Assembly (NCBI GenBank): GCA_902545035.1
Contig: CACCEJ010000002.1
Coordinates: forward strand, 1 to 64,000
DNA: 64,000 bases
Source of the DNA: an uncultured Pelagibacteraceae bacterium
Lineage (GTDB): Bacteria; Pseudomonadota; Alphaproteobacteria; Pelagibacterales; Pelagibacteraceae
Reading direction: 5' to 3'
Shown: positions 25,349-34,609 of the stretch, piece by piece
Layout: each line of letters begins with the position of its first letter
Numbering within the stretch: position 1 is the first letter of the stretch
The notes under the pieces: generated by a model
Seen by the model: only the letters and a program-made list of their open reading frames with translations
What the model was told of the DNA's origin: nothing
Database searches by the model: none
Position numbers and translations under genes: made by a program

Positions 25349-27688
25349 ATGCAAACTAGTTTAGCTATTAAAGAACCTGGTTTAAATGTACTACCACCTG
25401 GAGTTGAAAGATATATTGTCAATGCAGGTGGAATTACTGGAATTCAAATTTTTCCTGATGACGAAATTCAAATAATTAATAATGAAGGAAATCAAATTTG
25501 TGAAATCAATTCTTTTGATAAAGACGGAAACTCAGAATTAGCTCTTTTAAATTTAAAAGAAAATAAAAATTCTTCTGAAATAAAAAAAATTCTTTTTAAA
25601 AAAGATGAAAGCTCTATGCAGGCTTTGCTTCAATTAAACAAAAGAAATTTAAAAATTGAAAAAGCTAAGTCAGCAATATTATTTGACAAAAATACCAAAG
25701 CTGGTGAAAAAATAAATTTGAAATCTAAAGATAAATGTTATTGCATATTTGCAGCACCTGCAGATGATATGCTTGTTCATGATCAAAATCCACCATCAGA
25801 TTTAACAATAATAATAAAAAGAGCTAAAATTAAAAATAATGATAAAGAATTTTCATTAATACCAGATCCAATTTATGATCCGGATCATGAAGTAAATATT
25901 GATAGAAAAACTGCAACTGGCTATCAGGTCAAAGCTGGTGATTATATTCAAATTATAACACCAACAGGAAGACAGTGTTCAGACTTTGTAGCATATGATA
26001 CAGCTAAATTAGAAAAGGGTTTAGAGAGAGGTCTTGATTGGCAAACAACTAGAACTTTTATGGGTCACACTTTTCCTGGCCCAGGCCTATATTCAAAATT
26101 TTATGACACTGATCATGAACCTTTAATAGAGGTGATAAGAGATACTGTTGGTATACACGATACTTTCAACTTAGCTTGTACTTCAAAATACTATGAAGAC
26201 TCGGGATATTTTGGGCATGCAAATTGTTCTGATAATTTAAATGACTCTATGGAAAAATATGGAGTAGAGAAAAAAAAAGGTTGGCAAGCGATAAATCTTT
26301 TTTTTAATACATCTGCTGGAGGTCTCAATTCAGTAACTTCTGACGAGTCATATGCAAGACCAGGTGATTATGTAATTTTTAAAGCACTTAAAGATTTAAC
26401 CTGTGGTACAACAGCTTGTCCTAGTGATATTGATAGCTGTAATGGATGGAACCCTACTGATATTTTTGTTAGAACTTATGAAAAAAGTAAAGAATTTACA
26501 AAATCTTATGGATTTAGAATGAAAACAGACTCAGAAAATAAACTTACAAGGAATACAGGGTTTTACGAAAGAACTTCTAAATTAACTAGAAACTTTGTTG
26601 ATGCTAGAGGTTTTTGGTTGCCAAATGATTATACAAAACATGGAGTTATTAACGAATATAATGCTTGTAGAGAGAAAGCTGTTTTAATTGATTTATCTTC
26701 TTTAAGAAAGTTTGAAATTCTTGGTCCTGATGCTGAAGAATTAATGAATTACACTTTAACTCGAAATGTTAAAAAACTTTCAGTAGGCCAAATTGTTTAT
26801 TCAGCAATGTGCTATGAAAATGGGACCATGTTTGATGATGGCACTTTATTAAAACTTAGCGATCATGGTTTTAGATGGGTTTGTGGAGATGAGTATGGTG
26901 GGGAATGGCTTAAAGAACAGGCAAAAAAGAAAAATTATAAAGTTCATATAAAAAATTCTACAGACCAAATAAATAATCTATCTTTGCAAGGACCAAAAAG
27001 TAGAAAAATTTTAGAAAAAATAATTTTTACACCTCCTACACAGCCCTCTATATCTGAATTGGAATGGTTTAGATTTAGTATTTGCAGATTAGAAGAATTA
27101 AATGGAATACCATTAATTGTTTCACGAACGGGTTATACAGGTGAGCTTGGTTTTGAAATTTGGTGTCATCCGAGCGATGCATCAACTGTTTGGGATAAAG
27201 TAATGGAAGCAGGTAAAGACGAAGGTTTGATACCTGCTGGTTTTGCTGCTTTAGACCTTTTAAGAATTGAAGCTGGTTTAATATTATTTGGTAATGAATT
27301 TGATGGACAACAAGATCCCTTTGAAGCAGGGATTGGTTTTTCTGTAGCATTAAAATCTAAAACGGAAGATTTTATAGGAAGAGAAAACCTAATTAAAAGA
27401 AAAGAAAACCCTCAAAAAAAATTAGTTGGGTTAGAATTGATTGGTAAAGAACAAGCAAACCATGGAGACTGTGTACACATTGGAAGATCTCAAGTTGGTG
27501 TGATTACAAGCGGGTGCATTTCACCAACACTAAATAAAAATATTGCCTTATGCAGAATAGATGTAGGTCATTCAGAAATAGGAAATGAAGTTGAAATTGG
27601 AAAAATAGATGGTCATCAAAAAAGAATTCCAGCTAAAATTGTAGGATTTCCTCATTACGATCCTAAGAAAACTAAAGTTAGATCATAA
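25349..27688 (+). CDS. tdm: TMAO demethylase
   Basis: 779-aa fusion with Tdm architecture: an N-terminal region, a DUF1989-type domain (about residues 170-400) and a C-terminal GcvT-like folate-binding domain (about 415-775). The DUF1989 part carries the Cys cluster LTCGTTACPSDIDSC (Cys352, Cys357, Cys364), consistent with the zinc site known for this enzyme. The GcvT part shows KFEILGPDAEELMN, MFDDGTLLKL and SRTGYTGELGFEIW. Tdm splits TMAO into dimethylamine and formaldehyde without a redox cofactor, and the GcvT domain can capture the formaldehyde on THF. It is divergent from tmoX and followed in TAATG overlap by a small MarR-like gene. Confidence 0.93.
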   Translation: MQTSLAIKEPGLNVLPPGVERYIVNAGGITGIQIFPDDEIQIINNEGNQICEINSFDKDGNSELALLNLKENKNSSEIKKILFKKDESSMQALLQLNKRNLKIEKAKSAILFDKNTKAGEKINLKSKDKCYCIFAAPADDMLVHDQNPPSDLTIIIKRAKIKNNDKEFSLIPDPIYDPDHEVNIDRKTATGYQVKAGDYIQIITPTGRQCSDFVAYDTAKLEKGLERGLDWQTTRTFMGHTFPGPGLYSKFYDTDHEPLIEVIRDTVGIHDTFNLACTSKYYEDSGYFGHANCSDNLNDSMEKYGVEKKKGWQAINLFFNTSAGGLNSVTSDESYARPGDYVIFKALKDLTCGTTACPSDIDSCNGWNPTDIFVRTYEKSKEFTKSYGFRMKTDSENKLTRNTGFYERTSKLTRNFVDARGFWLPNDYTKHGVINEYNACREKAVLIDLSSLRKFEILGPDAEELMNYTLTRNVKKLSVGQIVYSAMCYENGTMFDDGTLLKLSDHGFRWVCGDEYGGEWLKEQAKKKNYKVHIKNSTDQINNLSLQGPKSRKILEKIIFTPPTQPSISELEWFRFSICRLEELNGIPLIVSRTGYTGELGFEIWCHPSDASTVWDKVMEAGKDEGLIPAGFAALDLLRIEAGLILFGNEFDGQQDPFEAGIGFSVALKSKTEDFIGRENLIKRKENPQKKLVGLELIGKEQANHGDCVHIGRSQVGVITSGCISPTLNKNIALCRIDVGHSEIGNEVEIGKIDGHQKRIPAKIVGFPHYDPKKTKVRS

Positions 27689-28038
27689 TGCCTAAATCAA
27701 CAAAAGATCTATTAGAATTTTGGGAAGATCAAATGAAGTTTTCTCATACTTCTAGTAACTACTTTTTTAGAAAATCACCTTCACACTATCATATGATGCT
27801 GCTTGTAATGTCTGCATTTAAATTAAAACAAAATTTATCTGTAGAGGAATTAAAAACAAAATTATTTAAAACTTCACGACCAAAATCTGCTTTAATTATT
27901 AATGAGGCATGTGAAAAAGGTTTTTTTTATTTAGAGAAAACCTCAGAAGATCAAAGAAAAAAATATATTAAACCAAGTGCTTCATTTATTGAGGAATTTA
28001 ACGATTATTTGTCCACTCTTAAGAATTTAAGTTTTTAA
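27688..28038 (+). CDS. Small winged-helix (MarR-like) protein, possible regulator
   Basis: 116 aa, coupled to tdm by a TAATG overlap. A helix-turn-helix-like stretch (LSVEELKTKL, then RPKSALIINEACEKGFFYLE) is followed by SEDQRKKYIKPSASFIEEF. That is the pattern of the MarR wing and following helix, in which a D-x-R-x-K/R-x-I-x-P-S/T segment is typical. The N terminus has an aromatic/His-rich stretch (YFFRKSPSHYHMMLL). No catalytic motif is visible. Position suggests a local regulator of TMAO or amine genes, or a Tdm accessory protein. The winged-helix call is by pattern only and shorter than most MarR proteins (about 140 aa). Confidence 0.55.
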   Translation: MPKSTKDLLEFWEDQMKFSHTSSNYFFRKSPSHYHMMLLVMSAFKLKQNLSVEELKTKLFKTSRPKSALIINEACEKGFFYLEKTSEDQRKKYIKPSASFIEEFNDYLSTLKNLSF

Positions 28039-28135
28039 TGGTTTATAACTTTAAGGTTGTATAACTTTTTATTTCTAAATTTTATATATAAAAAAAATTA
28101 TATATTTAACTTTTACCAAAAAATAATGTTTCATT

Positions 28136-29461
28136 ATGTCATTACCGACAAAAGCTAAAGTAGTAATAGTTGGCGGAGGAATTCACGGACTAAGTACTGC
28201 TTGGAAATTATCTGAAACATATAAAAATCCTAACGACGTTGTTGTGCTCGAGAAAAAAGATACTGCTTCAGGAGCAAGTGGAATTGCTTGTGGTGTTGTA
28301 AGAAATAATTACTTCCAACCTGCAATGAGAGAATTGATGGCCCATTCTGTGAGTATATGGGAAAGTGATGCGAAAGCTTTTAAATATAATCCAGTTGGTT
28401 ACATGCAGATTTCACCAGAAGTTATGCATAAAGATGTAGCTAGTATTTATGAACAACAAAAAGCAATAGGTTATGAATCTGTATTTGTTGAAGGTGAAAA
28501 AGATTGCATGAAATACATGAAAGGTATTTTTGATGATTGGCAAGCAAAAGGTATTACCTCTGTATTGCATGAAAAAAAAGGTGGTTATGCTTTCAATAAA
28601 GACTCAATTAAAGCTCTTGAGAAAAAAGCAAATTCAAACGGTGTCAATGTACATAAAGGTGTAAAAGTTACTGGTTTTAAAAGAGGTAGTAACAGTAATG
28701 CAATTACGGGTGTTGTTACAGACCAAGGTACAATAGATTGCGATCAAGTAGTAATAGGTGCGGGTCCCTGGGTAAGAGACTTTTGGAATATGTTAGAACT
28801 ACCAAAGACTACCGAAATAAAAGGTAAAGATGGAAAGATGCATGAAGTGGATATGTGGAAGTACTGGTTTTTACAAGAAGGAGTTTTAGGTGTTGATGCC
28901 GATTATTTAAAAACAAACGATGGCAAACCTCCCCCGGTAATTCATGTAGATACAGATGCACCTCTTTATTCAGATATGAATGGAAAATTAATAACTGATG
29001 AACTTTGGGGAATTTACTACAAACCTGATATAGAGGGATTGGGTGTGCAAGGAGGTACGTCACCTTATGTCGTACAAAAACATTTTGATCAAGTTAATGT
29101 TGATCCTTATGGAATTGAGTCACCTGAATTTCAAACAACTGATAAGTTTTCAGATATGTGGACAGCAGCATTAGCACATATTCAAAAAAGATTTGTTGGA
29201 AAATCAAACTTGTATAGAAAAGGACCATCTGGTGGCCTTGGATGTCTAACTCCTGACTCATTTCCAATTTTTGACAGATTTTTTGAAAATGTTTACATGA
29301 TTGCTGATGCTAATCATGGATATAAAATGTTAGGTGTTGGTCATTTAGTTGCGCAGGAAGTTTTAGGGAAAGAAAGCGAATTATTAAAACCTTTCAGATT
29401 CAATCGATACGCGAAAGGAGAACTTCACCCAACGTCTAATAGTCCGTTTCCATGGAGTTAA
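28136..29461 (+). CDS. FAD-dependent amine/amino-acid oxidoreductase (DAO family)
   Basis: Monomeric-type DAO flavoprotein, 441 aa, related to SoxB and to sarcosine/dimethylglycine dehydrogenases. FAD motif VVIVGGGIHGLSTAWKL near the N terminus, VLEKKDTASGASGIACGVV following it, and the second FAD contact VVIGAGPWVRDFWN. A C-terminal NHGYKMLGVGHLVAQ motif is present. A loop of about 40 residues (from EIKGKDGKMHEVDMW) seems longer than in SoxB. It lacks a GcvT domain and has no delta or gamma partner beside it. It stands between tdm and a glutamine-synthetase-like ligase, so it may oxidise an N-methylated amine or gamma-glutamyl derivative. The substrate is unknown. Confidence 0.82.
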   Translation: MSLPTKAKVVIVGGGIHGLSTAWKLSETYKNPNDVVVLEKKDTASGASGIACGVVRNNYFQPAMRELMAHSVSIWESDAKAFKYNPVGYMQISPEVMHKDVASIYEQQKAIGYESVFVEGEKDCMKYMKGIFDDWQAKGITSVLHEKKGGYAFNKDSIKALEKKANSNGVNVHKGVKVTGFKRGSNSNAITGVVTDQGTIDCDQVVIGAGPWVRDFWNMLELPKTTEIKGKDGKMHEVDMWKYWFLQEGVLGVDADYLKTNDGKPPPVIHVDTDAPLYSDMNGKLITDELWGIYYKPDIEGLGVQGGTSPYVVQKHFDQVNVDPYGIESPEFQTTDKFSDMWTAALAHIQKRFVGKSNLYRKGPSGGLGCLTPDSFPIFDRFFENVYMIADANHGYKMLGVGHLVAQEVLGKESELLKPFRFNRYAKGELHPTSNSPFPWS

Positions 29462-29527
29462 TTTATCTGAGTAGACAGATGTTTTATTTTCAGTTAACTT
29501 TTTGGACTAAAAATTCTTAGGGGGAAT

Positions 29528-30997
29528 ATGACTGATCTAGAAAAACATGTAAATCAACCAGGCAGAGCAAAGTTAGTAAAAAAAGTTAGAGAAAAAATTA
29601 ATGAATTAGGAATAACTTATATTTATTATCAATTTATTTCAGTAACAGGTAGAGTTGTAGGAAAAGGGATACCTGCTGATCACTGGGAAAGAACCGCAGA
29701 AAAAGGCTTTCAATTAGTTTATGGAGCAACAGCAAATTTATTTTTAGACAGACACAACAATTACATTGGTTATGGACCTGAAGCAATGGAACTAGTTGGA
29801 ATTCCAGACCCAGAAACTTTTGTTCAATTACCTTGGGATAAAAGAGTTGGAAGAGTATTTGTTACATGTTTTAGAAATAGAGAAGAGAGAAAAAATCCAG
29901 GAGGCCATTTAACTTCTGATTGCAGAGGAAATTTAAGAATTTTCATGGATGAATTTAAAAAGAAGCATGGTTTAGAATTAAGAGTTGGAACAGAGCCTGA
30001 GATGATGTGGTTAACCAAAAATGAAGATGGCACACCAACGGGAAAAGGTTTTTCAAAACCATTTTGTTATCATATAGATCAATTTGAGTCATTAAGACCT
30101 GTATTTATGAAAGTAATTGAATATTCAAAGGCAATGGGTCTAGACATGATACAAGGAGATCATGAGGATGCTCCAGGACAATTAGAGCTTAATTGGACAT
30201 ACGATAATGTCTTGAGAAACGCTGATAGATTATCAACATATAGACAAATATGTGCTCAAGTTGCTAGAGAACACAATCTAATAGCTTGTTTTATGACAAA
30301 ACCATTTATGGGTGTATCTGCTAGCGGTTGCCATACAAACATGTCATTATGGAAAGGTGGAAAAGTTTCAGTTAACAAGTTAGGAAACAAAAAGCTTCCA
30401 GGTGTTGAGGAAGTCTTCAGTTATGTTTCAGGTGGAACTAATACATTTATGCCTGATACAAAAGATATGCAGTTGCCAGGAAAAATTGGTCTACAATCAA
30501 TTGCTGGTATTATGAAACACTTGCCTGCTTTAACAGCTCTTGGATCATCAACTGTAAATTCTTACAGAAGATTGTGGGATCAAGGATTTTGGGCTCCAGT
30601 TTATGCAGACTGGGGATATCAAAATAGAACATGTGGGTTAAGAGTTTCTGCTCCAGGAAGATTTGAATATAGATCAGTTGACTCAATGCATAATCCTTAT
30701 TTGCTTGGTGCTGCTTTACTTAAAGCATGTGATGAGGGTATTACAAAAAAAATGAAGCCAGCAAAACCAGAGTCTAGAAACATCTATGAAGCTCAAAAAG
30801 CTGGTAAGGATGTAAAAAAATTACCTTTAAGTCTAGGAGAAGCTCTTGATAGACTTGCTGAGGATGAAGTGATCAAATCTGCAATGCCAGATGAAATGTA
30901 TAAAGTCTTTCACTGGTACAAAAATGATGAGTGGGAAAGATTTCTTGGTGCAACAACTCAATGGGATCTTGATACTTATCTGGATTGTTTACCATAA
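29528..30997 (+). CDS. Glutamine synthetase-like ligase, long form (module 1)
   Basis: GS-fold ligase, 489 aa, preceded by a strong AGGGGGA ribosome site. Conserved blocks include ELRVGTEPEMMWL (metal/ATP Glu), QGDHEDAPGQLELNW (the H/E-rich loop), CFMTKPFMGVSASGCHTNMSLW and GRFEYRSVDSMHNPY. It resembles the GlnT/GmaS type, which joins glutamate and an amine into a gamma-glutamylamide. It is about 50 residues longer than the GmaS at 39517 and clearly diverged from it, including at the catalytic loop (VSASGCHTN versus LTGNGCHAH). It is followed by its own glxBCD set. Possible substrates are ammonia, methylamine, dimethylamine or another amine; sequence alone does not decide. Confidence 0.8.
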   Translation: MTDLEKHVNQPGRAKLVKKVREKINELGITYIYYQFISVTGRVVGKGIPADHWERTAEKGFQLVYGATANLFLDRHNNYIGYGPEAMELVGIPDPETFVQLPWDKRVGRVFVTCFRNREERKNPGGHLTSDCRGNLRIFMDEFKKKHGLELRVGTEPEMMWLTKNEDGTPTGKGFSKPFCYHIDQFESLRPVFMKVIEYSKAMGLDMIQGDHEDAPGQLELNWTYDNVLRNADRLSTYRQICAQVAREHNLIACFMTKPFMGVSASGCHTNMSLWKGGKVSVNKLGNKKLPGVEEVFSYVSGGTNTFMPDTKDMQLPGKIGLQSIAGIMKHLPALTALGSSTVNSYRRLWDQGFWAPVYADWGYQNRTCGLRVSAPGRFEYRSVDSMHNPYLLGAALLKACDEGITKKMKPAKPESRNIYEAQKAGKDVKKLPLSLGEALDRLAEDEVIKSAMPDEMYKVFHWYKNDEWERFLGATTQWDLDTYLDCLP

Positions 30998-31021
30998 GGA
31001 AAAAATATAGGAGATAAAACA

Positions 31022-31966
31022 ATGTGCGGAATTGCGGGTCTTATTCATAGAGGAAAGTCTTCAAACGTAGGTCAAGAACTTCAAGGAATGCTTCAAGCAT
31101 TAAAACATAGAGGCGAAGACTCTACTGGCTATGCTCTTTATGGAGATACAGATGGTCAAAACTTTATCATGAGATTTAAGGTTGGTGAAAATGTTGGTGA
31201 AGGTAGTTCATCAGTGATGGAGGATGTATCTGTTTATGATGAAAGAAAAAAAATTGTAGATAGTTATATTTCTCAAATGGGAGCGAAGATTATAAAAGAA
31301 GAAAGAATACTACCCTATTCTCTAAGATATGAGATTGACTATGACAAAGGAGATTTACTTGAATTTTCTCAAAAAATAGAAAGCATTCCTGGAGTTGAGA
31401 TCCTTTCAATGGGAAAATCTCTAGAAGTTATAAAAGATTTAGGCAATGCAAAAGCTGTTTGTGATAGATACAATTTAGGTGATCTAGTTGGTACTCATGC
31501 AATTGGACACGCTAGGATGGCAACAGAGTCTGGTGTAGACATTAAATCTGCGCACCCATTTTGGGGCTACCCTTTTAGTGATGTTTCAGTTGTGCATAAT
31601 GGTCAATTAACTAACTATTGGAATAATAGAAGAATTTTAGAAAACAAAGGTATGAGATTTATGTCTGAGTGTGACTCTGAATTAATTGCAGTTTACTTGG
31701 CAGAAAAAATGAGAAATGGGGCTACACTCGAAGAAGGTATGAAAGATAGTTTATCTGGACTCGACGGAGTGTTCACTTACTTTGTAGCAACAAAAAATTC
31801 ACTTGGAATGGCTAAAGACACTATGGCAGCAAAACCATTAGTTTTATATGAGTCAGATGATTTGGTTGCTATGGGATCAGAAGAAATAGCAATCAGATCT
31901 GTTCTTCCACAAGAAATAGATACTTATGATCCATTTGATGGAGAGGTTAAAGTATGGCAAATTTAA
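31022..31966 (+). CDS. GlxB-like glutamine amidotransferase subunit (module 1)
   Basis: Class-II (Ntn) amidotransferase domain, 314 aa, like the N-terminal part of glutamate synthase split out as its own protein (GlxB/MgsA). Cys2 (MCGIAGLIHRG) is the nucleophile after Met removal. IGHARMATESG, VVHNGQLTNYW and the ECDSELIAVYL block are the glutamine-site motifs. In N-methylglutamate synthase this subunit releases the amine from a gamma-glutamylamide for transfer to 2-oxoglutarate. The stop overlaps the next gene by 13 nt, so translation is coupled. A second GlxB lies at 36597. Confidence 0.9.
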   Translation: MCGIAGLIHRGKSSNVGQELQGMLQALKHRGEDSTGYALYGDTDGQNFIMRFKVGENVGEGSSSVMEDVSVYDERKKIVDSYISQMGAKIIKEERILPYSLRYEIDYDKGDLLEFSQKIESIPGVEILSMGKSLEVIKDLGNAKAVCDRYNLGDLVGTHAIGHARMATESGVDIKSAHPFWGYPFSDVSVVHNGQLTNYWNNRRILENKGMRFMSECDSELIAVYLAEKMRNGATLEEGMKDSLSGLDGVFTYFVATKNSLGMAKDTMAAKPLVLYESDDLVAMGSEEIAIRSVLPQEIDTYDPFDGEVKVWQI

Positions 31967-32808
31967 AAACAACTGAGAAAAAAACAAAAGCTCAATCAAT
32001 GGGACTTCATACTGAAGTTCTTACTGGTAAAACACAACAAAAGTTTTTTAATCCAGATGAAGCAGAAAACTTTTATTATTGGGGAACATACGATGTAGAT
32101 TTTAATAAAAGAACTGAGCTTGATGTAAATGATATGGATTGCAAAGAGGCAAATAAAAAAATTGATGAATTGATGAGTCAGGGTTACGGAACAATAGTAA
32201 TTAAAAATCCACAAGGAAAACACAGTTTAGGTGTTGGAATTTTAAATAAATTAAACTTAATCTTTGAGGGAAGTTTGGGTTATTTTGGAGTTGGTTCTAT
32301 TGATGGTCCTACGGTAAGAGTTAATGGAAGAGTTGGATGGTCATGTGCAGAAAATATGATGGCTGGAAAAGTTGTAATTGAAAAAAATGCAGGATCTTGT
32401 TTTGGAGCAGCGGTAAGAGGTGGAGATTTAATTTGCAAAGGAAGTGTTGGTGCAAGAACAGGTATTGACCAAAAAGGTGGAACAATAATAATTGGTGGTG
32501 ACGCTGGTGCTTTTACAGGATTTATGATGCAAAGAGGAAGAATAGTGGTTTTAGGTAATGTAGGTATAAACCTTGGAGACTCTATGTATGATGGAACAAT
32601 CTATGTTGGGGGAAAAATTGGATCATATGGAAGTGATGCGATTGAGTCACCTATGACAAAAAGTGATATAGATTGGTTGAAAAGAAAACTTAAGGTCGCT
32701 GAAATTGGCGAAAATTTTGATGTTTCTAAAATGACTAAAGTCGTTGCGGGTAAAAAACTTTGGAATTATGACGCTTTAGAACCAACTGAGAAAAAAGGAG
32801 CTATATAA
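31954..32808 (+). CDS. GlxC-like GXGXG beta-helix subunit (module 1)
   Basis: 284 aa corresponding to the C-terminal GXGXG domain of glutamate synthase (GlxC/MgsB). Repeating glycine-rich coils are visible: GSLGYFGVGSIDGPTV, GSCFGAAVRGGDLI, GSVGARTGIDQKGG, GDAGAFTGFMMQRG and GNVGINLGDSMYDG. The domain forms a right-handed beta-helix scaffold joining the amidase and FMN subunits. Compared with the 226-aa counterpart in module 2, it has about 40 more residues at the N terminus and about 20 more at the C terminus. Its stop overlaps glxD as TAATG. Confidence 0.9.
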   Translation: MANLKTTEKKTKAQSMGLHTEVLTGKTQQKFFNPDEAENFYYWGTYDVDFNKRTELDVNDMDCKEANKKIDELMSQGYGTIVIKNPQGKHSLGVGILNKLNLIFEGSLGYFGVGSIDGPTVRVNGRVGWSCAENMMAGKVVIEKNAGSCFGAAVRGGDLICKGSVGARTGIDQKGGTIIIGGDAGAFTGFMMQRGRIVVLGNVGINLGDSMYDGTIYVGGKIGSYGSDAIESPMTKSDIDWLKRKLKVAEIGENFDVSKMTKVVAGKKLWNYDALEPTEKKGAI

Positions 32809-34202
32809 TGGCAAAAAAGAAAAATGGAAAAACAAATGGTCATTCTAATGGCAATGGTCAAAGTGAATTTTCAAAAAGAAATAAAAGTTTATTAGGTTAT
32901 AATTCAATATTTACTCCAGAGGTAATCGACGACATACATATAAAAGCGCAATTAGGTAGATACAGAATGCGTGGTATGGCGCTAATGAAAAAAATTCCTA
33001 CATTTGATGATCTAGTATTTTTACCTGGTACACTTACAAGATTTGTAATCGAAGGTTACAGAGAAAAATGTGAAACTAAAACTGTTATAGGTCCAAGATG
33101 TGAAAATCCAGTTGAACTTGATATTCCAGTTTATATTACTGGAATGAGTTTTGGAGCTTTATCTTATGAAGCTAAGACTGCATTAGCTAGAGGTGCTACA
33201 ATGGCAGGAAGCGCAACATGTTCTGGTGAAGGTGGAATGATTCCAGATGAAAGAAGATATTCTGAAAAATGGTATTACCAATGTATTCAATCAAGATATG
33301 GTTTTAATCCACATCATGCACAACTCGCAGATGGGATTGAAGTATTTATTGGACAAGGTCAAAAAGTTGGAATGGGTGGTCACTTAATGGGTCAAAAAGT
33401 TACTGACCAAGTAGCAGAAATGAGATCATTACCTGCTGGTATTGACCAAAGATCTCCAGCTAGACACCCTGATTGGCTAGGTCCAGATGATTTAGCATTA
33501 AAAGTTCAAGAACTAAGAGAACTTACAAAAAATAAAGTTCCAATTCAATTAAAGCTTGGTGCAGCTAAAGTTTATGATGATGTACGTATGGCTGCAAAGT
33601 GTGATCCTGACTCAATTTATTTAGATGGTATGGAAGGATCAACTGGTGCAGGCCCTCACATAGCTGCAGCTAATACAGGAATTCCAGGGATAGCTGCTAT
33701 TAGAGAAGCAAGAAGAGCAATTGATGATGTTGGCAAAACTGGAAAAGTAACATTGATATATGCAGGTGGTGTAAGAGATGGTGCTGACATGGCTAAAGCG
33801 CTAGCTTTAGGTGCAGATGCAATTGCAATAGGAACTGGAGCAATGATAGCTTTGAATTGTAATAAAGAAATTCCTGAGTCTAATTTTGAAAAAGAGATGG
33901 GAGTTCCAGCAGGTCACTGTTATCACTGTCACACAGGTCGTTGTCCAGTTGGTGTTGCAACACAGGATCCTAAACTTAGAAAAAGATTAAATCCTGATGA
34001 TGCTGCTTTAAGAGTTTATAATTACCTGCACACAATGACTTTAGAGGCTCAATTATTAGCAAGAGCATGTGGTAAAACTAATATTCACTCTTTAGAACCT
34101 GAGGATTTAGCAGCTTTAACAATGGAGGCTTCTGCATTAGCAAAAGTACCACTTTCTGGAACAAATCATACTGTTGGAGTTGATGATTTTCATAAAATTT
34201 AA
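32808..34202 (+). CDS. GlxD-like glutamate synthase FMN subunit with Cys cluster (module 1)
   Basis: 464 aa, equivalent to the central FMN domain of glutamate synthase large subunit. Motifs are ITGMSFGALSYEAKTALARGA, IPVQLKLGAAKVY-like barrel strands, IYAGGVRDGADMAKALALGADA (FMN phosphate site) and IGTGAMIALNC. Cys371, Cys374 and Cys379 (HCYHCHTGRCPVG) match the region that binds the 3Fe-4S cluster in glutamate synthases. The C-terminal LARACGKTNIHSLEPEDLAALT is family-typical. An Asn/Lys/Gly-rich N-terminal tail (residues 1-30) looks unstructured. The paralogue at 38158 lacks these Cys residues, so the two enzymes probably differ in electron input. Confidence 0.9.
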   Translation: MAKKKNGKTNGHSNGNGQSEFSKRNKSLLGYNSIFTPEVIDDIHIKAQLGRYRMRGMALMKKIPTFDDLVFLPGTLTRFVIEGYREKCETKTVIGPRCENPVELDIPVYITGMSFGALSYEAKTALARGATMAGSATCSGEGGMIPDERRYSEKWYYQCIQSRYGFNPHHAQLADGIEVFIGQGQKVGMGGHLMGQKVTDQVAEMRSLPAGIDQRSPARHPDWLGPDDLALKVQELRELTKNKVPIQLKLGAAKVYDDVRMAAKCDPDSIYLDGMEGSTGAGPHIAAANTGIPGIAAIREARRAIDDVGKTGKVTLIYAGGVRDGADMAKALALGADAIAIGTGAMIALNCNKEIPESNFEKEMGVPAGHCYHCHTGRCPVGVATQDPKLRKRLNPDDAALRVYNYLHTMTLEAQLLARACGKTNIHSLEPEDLAALTMEASALAKVPLSGTNHTVGVDDFHKI

Positions 34203-34204
34203 TT

Positions 34205-34609
34205 ATGCCTAAAAAGAAAAACAAAAAAGCAAAAAAAGAAATAAAAGGCCAATTAGGTAAGAAAAAAGAGACTGCTAGAGAAAAAATGATAGGTCAAACA
34301 ATTGGCTATCGTTATGATGTAAATTTACTTCCAGACTATTCAAGAATTACACCATTCCTAAAAAAATATATCGAAGCAATGGGATGGGATGATTTAAATT
34401 GGTTAGAAGATGTTCACATGGGTTATGAAGAAGATAGACCTGCAGTTTTTGATAGAAACGCAAACGGATGGGTTACAATTCCAAAAAAAATCAAACTTCC
34501 AAATAATCAGCAAGATAGAGATATGATTGCAAGAGAATTGTTAGTAAAATTCCAAATGTCTCCAAATCATCCACTAGTAGATCTTAAAAAAGCTTACAGA
34601 AAATTCTAG
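34205..34609 (+). CDS. Conserved-looking 134-aa protein of unknown function (module 1)
   Basis: I do not recognise this family. The first about 28 residues are extremely Lys-rich (KKKNKKAKKEIKG), followed by a compact acidic/aromatic domain (residues about 30-134) with EAMGWDDLNWLEDVHMGYEE and a Lys-rich, Leu/Pro-containing end. No membrane segment, signal peptide or Cys. It starts 2 nt after glxD of module 1 and is the last gene before the amt leader, so it is probably translated with GlxBCD. It may be an accessory or assembly subunit of the module-1 enzyme; that is inference from position. Nothing like it is in module 2. Confidence 0.75.
   Translation: MPKKKNKKAKKEIKGQLGKKKETAREKMIGQTIGYRYDVNLLPDYSRITPFLKKYIEAMGWDDLNWLEDVHMGYEEDRPAVFDRNANGWVTIPKKIKLPNNQQDRDMIARELLVKFQMSPNHPLVDLKKAYRKF

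Noticed and set aside
29465..29480. ATCTG/CAGAT hairpin between the FAD oxidoreductase and the module-1 ligase as terminator
   Set aside because: Only a 5-bp stem; a T-rich tail follows, but stability is too low to claim termination.
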